From Cyclaneusma minus (lineage: Eukaryota > Ascomycota > Leotiomycetes > Marthamycetales > Marthamycetaceae): a stretch of 64,000 bases of DNA. The stretch covers positions 1,612,001 to 1,676,000 of the forward strand of contig JAKZHN010000002.1 of the NCBI GenBank assembly GCA_037179335.1. Reading direction: 5' to 3'. Positions 51,623 to 61,133 of the stretch are shown piece by piece. The translations under genes were made by a program, and so were the position numbers. A model generated the notes under the pieces. That model had not been told where the DNA came from and searched no databases. It saw only the letters and a list, made by a program, of their open reading frames with translations. The stretch's first letter is position 1, and the number at the start of each line of letters is the position of its first letter.

Positions 51623-52245
51623 TCAGGCTTGATGGTACTGATCAGAAGAGGCTTATGATAGATGGACTATCCGCGGATATAGACCTTGGAAATGATACAG
51701 TAACTAGGAGTGAACAGGGAGGACTCATGGTTACCGGGGCAGCTCTTCACTGCGCCGCCTCTTCCCTTCCCTCGTAATAGTCAATACAACAGTTGCCTAT
51801 CACCCCCACTAGTGCGCGACCCTGACCCTTTACGTACGAACGCTAATCAGTGGGGAAACACGTGCCTTGTCATATATCGAATATATGAGTTGGAGCGGAT
51901 GCCTCCATAGGAAGTTCTTACCTTATACACTCCCAATAGTTCAGTGGTTTGTTTCCTAGTAGTCCCCGCAATAAATACCCTGTACTCAATACTGGTGTCT
52001 ACGTAGTTCTCGCCCTTGCTGTAATTCCGACACAAGTCCTCGACAAATTAGGATGACAGATGATTGGATTCTTATAGGTAAGATAAAACCGACCAAAATG
52101 TTGAAATGGAGGCGCTAAGGTATGCTGCTGCCACTCCTGTTGGCGCTTAAATTCTCGTATACACAACAAGCGCTTGCTTTTCGACGCTTTTCCTCCCCTT
52201 GAACTACTCACCAGCAAACCTGGAATACCTGCGCAGACACACAAG
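51623..52245. other. Intergenic region between copies F and G
   Basis: Upstream region of G. I see no gene, repeat or clear TATA box. Confidence 0.45.
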
Positions 52246-53760
52246 ATGACGCCACAAGAAATCTCCTTCGAGAACGAGTCGGAGGCCCTGGGCCTTCAGC
52301 TTGTCACCACCGACCCCAAGAGCGAGTGGGCAGCCATTCGCCAAACAGCTCCCATCAGGCCAATCCAAGCCCGTGGCTCCTCCGTGATGGACCACCGCAG
52401 AACCACCGGCGGAGATCCGACAAACCCTGGCCAGCTTAAGTATGTCGCACGCCGCTGCAACCTGCGATCGGCATTAGCATACCGCCGTGGAACCGAACAG
52501 AGAGTTGCATGCTACTCATGTCAGCGAGACGCCGGGCGCACCAACAAGACTAAGCTGTACGAAAAGTGCGTGGTCATGCGCACCGTTGGTGGCAAGCTGG
52601 ATGAGGAAGGCGCCTGTACAAATTGTATGTGGGGAAGTCAGGGAAGCACTTGTAGCTTTCGTCGCAGTGCTCCCGCCGATAATGAAGAAGAGGACGGAGG
52701 AGAAGATCACGAAGAAGATCACGAAGAAGAAGAGGAACACGAAGTGTACAGTTACATGGGATATCGAGAAGTGGAAGAGGGCGTGGGACCCAACGATGAG
52801 GATGCAGACATGGAGTACGACAACGATGACGATTCCGAAGCTGTATCCGAAGCCGAGGACGAGCAGAGTGCCATCCACCAGCACTGGGCGCACGAGGTCC
52901 CCGAGTCCCTCACTTTCGAGGAAATCTATCACTTCATGCAGAACGGCTGGGTCAAGACCCAGGGGGTGTCTACCGCTTTCGCCGCAACTAGGACCTACGA
53001 ACTGCTTTCGATGTCGCCTGCTAGTTTACATGAGTTTGTCAATTCCAACGGCCGTCAAGGCTTCTTTCCCTCTTGGAAAGAGTTCCCGCAGCGTGTCAAG
53101 AACTTCTACGCCCTCGATATGTTCCCACAAATTCTGAACAAAATCCAGCAGTTGGCGGGCGGCAAAGTCAGAACGCGAAAATTGGACAGGTTGGATGGCG
53201 AGCAGGAACTGTGGGGAGCTGCACCTGAGATTATTCTGAGAGAAGGCCAGGGAGAGCAACGCTTGTCACTTGATCATTCGTACTTGCTTGTGCATAGTGC
53301 GTCAGAATTGGGCCTCTGGGCTATCATTCTGTTTACCGACATTGAGGAGGATTCTGGTGCCTGGAATATTGTCCCAAAGTCTACGAAAATCGTGGCAAAG
53401 ATTTTGGTATACTTATTGATGTTCCCCGTCTTTCGCTTCTTCTTTTTCAGCAATTCTAACGTCTTGGCTCTCTAGCAAGAAGGCAAAGAGTCGATGACGT
53501 TGTCAGCCAGATCAAGACCGAGATATTCCATGCCGATGATTACAAGCAGCTGACGGGGAAGGCGGGGGAAATGTATTTGGTCCATCCGTACATGTTGCTC
53601 TCCACTGAACCCAGCCCCCCAACGCCCTTACATCCAATTATTTACGCGCAGGGTGGGGCCCCTTTTAAGGAGCAAGCATATGATCAAGACGGAGAGACAA
53701 AGGGGAGATGACTACAGCGTTGTAGAAAGCGTCACGAGGCGCGTTCTAGGCTTGCTATAA
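52246..53760 (+). pseudogene. Family copy G, complete exon 1, frameshifted exon 2
   Basis: Exon 1 (52246-53406, 387 codons) is complete. It has the N-terminal element with APIRPIQAR and RRTTGG (about residues 35-56); cysteines 71, 89, 92, 108, 124, 127 and 136 with GACTNCMWGSQGSTCSFRR; an acidic linker (about 145-205); and the first part of the PhyH-like domain, with NGWVKTQGVSTAFAATR and LWAIILFTDIEEDSGAW. The intron is 53407-53475 (GTATAC...TTCTAACG...CTCTAG). Exon 2 homology is evident (DDYKQLTGKAGEMYLVHPYM and, near the end, VVESVTRRVLGLL), but in two frames that do not follow from exon 1. One shift lies near 53490, the other near 53670. Read as spliced, translation stops at 53553. It may still make a protein without the last strand region. 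I chose ATG 52246 (ACAAGATGAC) over the upstream open frame, which has no ATG. Confidence 0.82.
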
Positions 53761-53798
53761 GACTCCAATAACGGATGAAGTATAGTGGGAAGCCTATG

Positions 53799-54522
53799 CA
53801 GTGTTTCCGATAGTCCGTCGACCGAAAAAAAAAATTGGACCGTACTGATATGGTTTGCCCTTTTAGGAAATAGTCTAGACCGAAGAAATATAGTTTAAGC
53901 TCCAAATTTTCGGTTTCAAATCGTGGTGAAACGGTAAAACCATGGTTTGGACTATTTAGCTATTTTTTACCAAGGCTTGGCAGGCACGTACTGTTACACA
54001 AAGCTATCTTATTTAATTAATTATAATTTCAATTTTAAATATTTTTAATATAATTAGCGTAATAGTATTTATAATTGCTTTAGCTATAAATGCATGTATT
54101 TTTTTATATTGATATTAAAATTATAAGCTTTTTTCATTTCCAATTTTAAAAATCTATACAACCAAATTAAAATATTGTGAATTTATTGGTGAAATTTAGA
54201 ATAAGCAGCCATTAAAATTTTAAAAAATTATATAAAATCCAAAATTAAATAAATATTTCTAGCCAGTAAAAACTCTAATGCATATTAATTTACTTTAATT
54301 TAATTCAATAAAATTAAAATTAAAATTTTATTATTAAGCGGCAAGTATATAGAAAAGCAGCTTTTTGCTATTTTTAGCATTTCAGACCATGGCGACCATG
54401 GTGAGTTTTTCAAACCGTGGTTTGGACTAAATAAATTTGGTTTATAGCTTTTATAAATGATTTCAAACCGTACCGATACGGTTTAGGGCCCAAACCGCGG
54501 TCTCAGACTATCGGAAACACTG
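53799..54522. mobile_element. hAT-type MITE, second copy, TSD AGCCTATG
   Basis: A 724-bp element beginning CAGTGTTTCCGATAGTC and ending GACTATCGGAAACACTG, perfectly inverted ends. AGCCTATG flanks it at 53791-53798 and 54523-54530. It is alignable along its length with the copy at 11236-11953. It lies about 40 bp past the end of copy G. No transposase frame. Confidence 0.95.
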
Positions 54523-54757
54523 AGCCTATGTATTTTGTCAGAGATGGATAAAAGATTTACGGCCTGAAAACAATATTGAATATGTGCAGCATGTCGTGAA
54601 CTGTAAAGGATGCTCTCTAGTACACCTGAAAGCCACCTGGTACATCTCAAATTCCATAAAGGAAGTGTTTGACCAGAAACACGTGGAACTAACCAGCTGC
54701 TGCTCGCTCTTTAAGGGCTAGCCTGCTCTGTGATTGCTTGTCCATTGCAGCTAAAGC

Positions 54758-54765
54758 TATAAAAG
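54758..54765 (+). promoter_or_regulatory. TATA box of copy H
   Basis: GCTATAAAAGGAG lies 121 bp upstream of the H start. The same GCTATAAAA core appears in units of the left-edge tandem array and at 56709-56718, where no gene follows. Confidence 0.55.
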
Positions 54766-54878
54766 GAGAGCTCTTATCAGGCGGCTCTTCCTTCTTCAAC
54801 TACCAGTTACAGCTGGTGCGTTATCCGTGACTCATCCTCCTCCGTTATTACCATCAGAAAGTCGATGCTAGCGACACC

Positions 54879-55947
54879 ATGAATGTGGACCACATCCACT
54901 TTCGCGACGCCTCGGACCTGGACGACGAGCTTGAAACTGGAATCGGAATCCGGAGCCGTGATCCCAACCACGTTGACGGCGAACTTTCGTTCGAATAACT
55001 CTTTTTGTTTGTTAAACGAGGATGGATTCGGACTACGGGAATCACCCCCGAATTTGCGGCTACTAAGGCTCGCAAATTACTCTCTCTCCCCCCTGCTGAT
55101 CTCAAAGAACTTGTCGACACCCAGAGTCGCCCCAGCTGCTTTCCATCGTACCGCGAAATTCCTGCTGAAGTCGAAAACTTCTATGCACTTGATCAGTTCC
55201 CCCAGATCGTGAACAAGATACACCAGTTGGTGGGAGGCCAGAGCATGGTGAGGAAACTAGAGGTTCTCGCCACAGGAGAAAATGGGGAGCCTTGGGGTGC
55301 GGCCTCTAGCATCAACTTGAGAGGCGGCGAGGAACGAGGCCAAGGTATTGACGTGATGGACTCCCAAATTCCCGTCGACGCAAGACCTGAAATGGCTCTT
55401 TGGGTAGTACTTCTTTACACAGATGTTCGGGAAGACACTTTTGCTTGGAGTATTGTGCCTAAATCTGTGGAAATCGTCGCCAAAAAAATGGTATGACATT
55501 TCTAACTGCTTGTTTCTCGTCTTGAACTATATCCATATTGAGACCAATCTGACCTCGGTGCAGGCTAAGAACGGAATCGGGCCTCTAAACGGAAACGGAC
55601 CCCTAACGGAAGCTACTGTTCGTCAGATCAAGAGAAAGATCAAGCGGAAAGTCCCCAAAGGACGGGATGACTACGTTCAGCTGACAGGCACAGCCGGAGA
55701 CATGTTTCTGATACACCCCTACATGCTCCTTTCGGTCGAACCGAGCCCACGCACGCCAATGAACCCCATCGTCTACTGCCAGGGATGGGTTCCATTTGCG
55801 CCCAACGCTGTCATGCGGCTTACCAGGCCGAAGGGGATAGAGAACACTATGGTAGAAAGGGTGGTCCGTCGTCTTCTGGAGCTGGATATGTCATCGCGCG
55901 ACGCAGGCCCGCCCCTTTTTGATCCTGACGGCGACGAGTTTTACTAG
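54879..55947 (+). pseudogene. Family copy H, PhyH-like domain only, with in-frame stop
   Basis: ATG 54879 (CACCATGAAT) starts MNVDHIHFRDASDLDDELE. Codon 40 (54996-54998) is TAA, in the same frame as the rest: the sequence reads LSFE, stop, LFLFVKRGWIRTTGITPEFA. Other copies have a sense codon there. After it the PhyH-like domain is complete: INLRGGE, MALWVVLLYTDV, then after an intron (55491-55563, GTATGA...TTCTAAC...GTGCAG, phase 0) VQLTGTAGDMFLIHPYM and ERVVRRLLELD. Exon 2 adds an unusual tail ending DPDGDEFY. There is no cysteine module. No ATG soon follows the stop, so the domain would need readthrough or an unseen splice. Most likely a young pseudogene of a short family form. Confidence 0.75.
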
Positions 55948-56464
55948 AAGCTGCTTGTTATTTCTCGTAGTTGATCTGCTGATCAGCTCTCGGGTGCCAC
56001 TTAGTGGAACAGTGATTCTCTTCTCAGCATCATGTACGAAATTTCTCCAGGCGGCGCTTTTTCTCACAGCGTGGATCACGAAGGTTGCAGTAATCTTGGA
56101 ACTGCTCGCTCGCTCATAGTCGATAGCATTCGGAGGGTGGTTACGGTTGCAGGAATCGTAACCGTACCCATTCGAGAAAAGTTTCGTTAGCCTATTAGGC
56201 CACATCGAGGAATTGTTTCCCTGCCACACTCCTGCCCACGTCTCTCTTGATACTCCTTTAGCTTGCCTGGGCTGTGAATTCTTTCTGACATTTATTCCGG
56301 TAATGATCTCAACAAGGAAAATCGAGAAGGATGCGGACGGCGGGAATAAGATAGCATGAATGCGAATGTTAATTCTGAACAGTTGCGGAGCAGATTTGCA
56401 TGTGAAAAGTTCCGTACTCAAAAATCCTCTAGCTCTTTAACATCATCTTCTTTCTCACTTCTTC
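55948..56464. other. Intergenic region after copy H
   Basis: No gene supported. Overlapping frames on both strands near 55.9-56.4 kb have no domain. Confidence 0.4.
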
Positions 56465-56640
56465 TGCGGTAAGCCTAATATCTTGACTTGTGGCTCCTCA
56501 ATACAAGAAGGATATGGGCCAGATAAAGGCCGTGATCCTGTAGGCCGATGATCCCTGCCACCCGACAAGGAAGGCGACATGTATTTGACTTGTCACACAT
56601 GTTGTCCTGCACAGGAATACAGCCCCTTGATCATATCCAG
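56465..56640 (+). pseudogene. Remnant L of a family second exon
   Basis: Near 56565-56605 the sequence reads DKEGDMYLTC in one frame and LSHMLS in another, corresponding to TGKAGDMYLVHPYMLLS of copies G and H. An intron-like GTAAGC...ACAAG stretch lies just before, near 56469-56507. No first exon is visible upstream, so only a decayed second exon remains. Confidence 0.42.
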
Positions 56641-58858
56641 TTGGTCAATGTAGCCATGAGATTGTGAATAACTTGATATGGGAAGCAGCTATGCAAACAA
56701 TGCAAATTGCTATAAAAAGCCATGGCCTAGCTCTATAGTGCCAGTCTACACCCAATTTTGAAGAGTCTTGCTTGGTGGCCCCTGGCCCTTGGCTGAGTTA
56801 GATCTACCTTACCCCGATGGTATCTCTTCTCCAACCCGAAAGAAAGCCCATACAAATGTCACTGGATATGGACTATGGAGTGCCCTGTCGAATGAAATGA
56901 TGGTCAGTCAGTGAGAATCAACACCTCTTTTGTTGCTAACATGACCTTGAGCATTCCCTCGCTGTTTGAACTTTAACAGGTCCTCTCGACCTTCAAACGC
57001 TCCGAAAGCAATTAGGCACCCATAACATCAAGAACATCGAAATCTAAGAACATCCACCATCAAAACATCTTTCTCTTTCTTACCTTGGTATTGAACGGCG
57101 TGCAAAGGCGCTAGCTATTAGCTCACGTGCACCACTTAGTATCTCCCCTCCCTATCTCTAATCAACTGAAGATCCACGCACTACTCTTTCCAAATCTTCA
57201 ATTCCAGAAGGGCAGTTAAGAAATTCGGGATATTCAACATCTTAGGCAATATAGGAAACCTTCGATTCCTTAACCTAGCCTTGAGCTTCAACCGGAACCC
57301 TGAATATCAACCTTCAATATTCCTGAGGGAATCCTTCTTACTCTTTCAGAAGTCGATTTCAGAAGTTGATTGACTAAAAAGATAGCCAAATACTATCATT
57401 GCACATCCAAAACATCGGATATTCAAAGGATCGAACACTCCAAACATCGAACATGCAAGCATCCAGCCCCAAAAACATTCGAATTCAAGAAGATCGAACT
57501 CCAAAAAAGTCAAAGACCAAGAAAATCCACTATTGAGGTGGGTAGGTAAGAATGAAGGCGAGGTATTTAGAGCTTCGAAGCTACAAATCTGGATTCAACG
57601 CAAATACTTCAATATCTTACCAACACATCGACATTGAAAACATCCAACTCCAACAAACCCAACGCCCTCATAATTTCAGAGCTTCAAACATCATATCCAC
57701 CTCGAAGGAAACACCGGGGCTGCTGCAGATTCGGAGACTTGTACCAGTCCAAAATTTTCCGGGGTAGATTGGACGGACTGCAAGTGCGGACCGAGGACTT
57801 TTCCGAGGCCCAACCTGTAGGTCCTATTTTCTTTTTCGTCGGCCTTATTCCAGTCACGGGGCTGAGTCACGGGGCTGAAGCGAGGGTTGGGAAGAAAGTG
57901 CCCCCTAGTGCCAGCAAAAGAAGAGAGTCTCAGGCTACTGAGGTCTATAAGAGTTCCACGTCGTGCTCCTAGCTATTCTTACTTTCTCCAACAATCAGTA
58001 TCCATTGCCACTGCCCTACCACATGATCCCCCAGTGCCTCTAGAACCACCTTCACCGACGATTCGTGTCTCACTCTCATCTCTCGTCATCCGACAACACA
58101 CACGACCTTCACTTCCAAATCTTCTCTGATTGGCGCAGCTTCAGATCGTCAGAGATTCTACGCCCTTGACAAATATCTCAAGCTCTGAAATTTTATATTT
58201 GAAGCTACAAATTTGAAACTGGGCTAGCCTGGTTAGTCAAACAAGTAACATAGCAACATCAAGAACATTCAGGATACCCAGAACATCGAGAATTTCAGAA
58301 TATCCAGACCTGACTTGAACCTGCAGACTTGAAGCTGGGATAGCCCGACGGGTTCAGCGAGTTCGTGTGAAGGGGTAAATACATCTTAAAGACACATAGA
58401 AGACATTGCTCCTTCATCTCCTTTCCTTCTTACCTGAACATCTTCCCTCGCCATCTCCAAGTTTCTATATACCCAAACGCTCAGCCTGCGAGATACCCGA
58501 CGCAAGCCATCCTCACCCACACGACACTTGGAGTTGAATCCACGCTTACAGCACCGCTTACAGCACCGCTTAAGGTTAGCGCCAAACTGAGCGAGCCGCC
58601 TCTCGGAGCCACTCCAAGCTAAAAAAGGGTCCAACTCTCCTTCTTCCTCCCTCCTCCTTCCTCCCTCCTCTTTCAACAAACAACAAGTCTACTTCCACCC
58701 CCGTGTACCACATCTTCAAGCCCCCCAACCTTCAACCTCACGCTTCACCTTCGACCTTCGATATTCCTGGACAGAACACTTCAAGACCAACACACTACTT
58801 CAAGGACGTCTTACATTAACAACGCCATACGTTTCCCAGATTCTGCATCAAACACACA
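56641..58858. other. Long upstream region of copy I with AACATC-rich stretch
   Basis: About 2.2 kb without a supported gene. From about 57020 to 58320 the plus strand is studded with short AACATC, ATCGAA and CATCCA motifs. A 12-bp unit GCTTACAGCACC is repeated at about 58549-58577. A pyrimidine tract (CTCCTTCTTCCTCC type) lies at about 58636-58676, as is common before fungal transcription starts. A TATA-like box at 56711 is too distant to assign. Confidence 0.45.
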
Positions 58859-60433
58859 ATGGCCTCATCAATCGCCAACGCTCGCAACATGACTCCTGAA
58901 GAGCAGGCCTGGCAAACTGAGGCCGAGACCATCCTCGCCCTCCGCGCCGCCCAGAATGCCCACGGTGAATGGGCCGCTCTGTTCAACATCGCTCCAGTTC
59001 GCAACATCGAGACGCGCAATTCGCCCCTGCTGGATGCTCGCCGTACCACCGGCGGCAACCGCAGCAACCCCGGACAGCTGAAGAACCCAGGTCGTCCATG
59101 TAACCTTCGTTCTGCCCTGGTGTACCGTCGCGGCGTTGAGCAAGCTACTCCTTGCCAAAATTGCAGAAACGATGCGAGGAGGAGCGCCTCCCAAAAATGC
59201 TATGAGAAATGCGTGACGATGAGCATCAATGGAATTCCAGTTGATGAAGGCGCCTGCAGTAATTGCATATGGAGCGCCGGGGCTACCAGATGCTCTTTCC
59301 GTCGACCTGTTGTCCAGCCCGCCCAACCCGTCCAACCCGCCCAGCTAGTTCAGCAATACCAAGCTGCGCCTTCCTACGCTCCCGCCCAAGCCAATGCCGA
59401 TGACGACGAGGAGGATGACGGAGATGATTTCCAAGGCGGCATAGGAGACGACGAGGAAGATGAGGAGGACGAAACCTCGAGCAGCGAGGAGGATTCAGAC
59501 TCCGATTCCGATGACGGTGAAGACGAAGTGAGATACGAGAATTCACCTGACAGTGGTCTCCCCGAAACCTTGACTTACATGGAGATGGTGCACTTCACCG
59601 AACATGGCTGGGTCAAGACAAAGGGAGTCCCGCCAGACTTCGCTGCATCAAAGGTGCGAGAGCTTGCCAACGCTTTAGCCAGAACTTCGCCAGCCATCAC
59701 GAGGTTGAGGACCCGGAGTTCCTTTTTCCCAATGTGGCGCGAGTTGCCTCAAACCGCGCACGACTTCTATGTCTTCGGTAGGTACCGCGAGTTTCGTACC
59801 AAGATTCGCCAATTTGTTGGTGGGAAATACGTGATGCAGGATCCGAGACGTGACAGAGAAGAAAATAGGGAGCAGTGGGCTGCGGCCCCGGGAATTAAGA
59901 TCAGGGGCGGTGGAGGTGGTAAAGATGTGGACGAGATGCCTTCATGTCTTCATATCATGGACGGTGATTCGGAGGTGGGTCTGTGGGTTGTCATTCTTTG
60001 GACAGACATCGGACACGATGAGGGTGCGCTGAGCATTTTTCCTGACTCGGCAAAGTTGGTCGCGGAAAAGTTGGTATGTTGACTCGTTTTGCCTTAGTTT
60101 TCACCCCCTGCTAGGTATTATATTAGAAAGGGTAAAGGCTAATACTCGGCTTAGAGAGATGGAGGACTCGTCGCAGACATCGATCATGACGATCTGAATT
60201 ACGATGGCCGCATTCAGCTTACCGGCCGTGCTGGCGATATGTACCTCGTACATCCCCACGTCCTGTTTGCAGATGAGCCAAATCCCTCCAGAGCCATGAC
60301 GCCTATCGTCTGCACCCAGGGCGGCATCCTTCTCGAGCCGGACCATATGATCTCTACATCCAGAGGACGTGGAGAGACTTACAGTCCAGTGGAGATCCAC
60401 ACCCGCCGCGTCCTTGGCTTAGTCGCCAAATAG
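58859..60433 (+). CDS. Family copy I, intact cysteine module plus PhyH-like domain
   Basis: Two exons, 58859-60073 and 60155-60433, with intron 60074-60154 (GTATGT...CTAATAC...TTAG, phase 0); 497 residues. ATG 58859 has a good context (ACACAATGGC). Residues 11-65 hold the N-terminal element (PEEQAWQTEAE, APVRNIETRN, RRTTGG). Cysteines 81, 99, 102, 114, 118, 133, 136 and 145 form the module, ending GACSNCIWSAGATRCSFRRP. A Q/P/A stretch (about 151-192) and an acidic linker (about 195-240) follow. The C-terminal domain spans about 245-497: YMEMVHFTEHGWVKTKGVPP, GIKIRGGG, LWVVILWTDIGHDEGALSIF, then in exon 2 LTGRAGDMYLVHPHV. That last histidine fits a metal ligand of PhyH enzymes, but no WHxD precedes it, so catalysis is doubtful. 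The best-preserved family member and the natural reference. Confidence 0.92.
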
Positions 60434-60619
60434 GCCGGCACACATCACCTGATCCTGGGGCCATTCACTGCCTCAGTTGATTGTTAGACTAGTACATACT
60501 CGAATCAACTCGTTGCTTTTTTTTTTCGCTTTCTGTGTGCTTGCTGTAACCCGTGTCTGATTTGTTGAATGTTGCTTGAACTTGAAATATCAAGGCAAAT
60601 GCTCGAGACGGAACCGTGG

Positions 60620-60846
60620 CATAGGACACGGTTAACCAATTGTACAAAGCTCGACTGATGGAAACTTGATTTTGTGTGAATGTAACAGCGTTGGAAGGAC
60701 AACCGAGAATGGGCGGTTCGGCACCTGCGTAGGACACGGTCATTGAAAGCTACTAGGGAGCCGAGCGAACTGAAACTTGATTTTGCGTGTTGACGAGAGC
60801 GTTCGCACGAAAATCAACATAGCGGGAAACTCGCCGGCACCTGCAT
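60620..60846. repeat. Diverged ~110-bp tandem repeat
   Basis: Two adjacent units (about 60620-60729 and 60730-60846) share TAGGACACGGT at the start, GAAACTTGATTTTG in the middle and CGGCACCTGC at the end, in the same order. They lie between the convergent 3' ends of I and J. No gene is supported in 60434-61133. Confidence 0.65.
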
Positions 60847-61133
60847 TTCACCACTTCCCCACGACGTCAAGACGAGATCTTTCTAGTTTTCACTTTGCTC
60901 GACTTTGTCAACGATCACGCCACTTTAGACTTCACTCTCCACAGCACCATCTCTGACTTCGACCTCAACCCGTTATTTTGATATGAAGCGCAGATTCGGA
61001 GGCACATCGGGAGCGAGCACAATAGGCACGAAGAAAAGCCTTCCACCTTCATGACTTCCTGACTATCTTGACAGCCTATTGAACAAAATTCCCGAAAACC
61101 AGGATCATGGTACAGGATGACGCCTCGGGCTTC

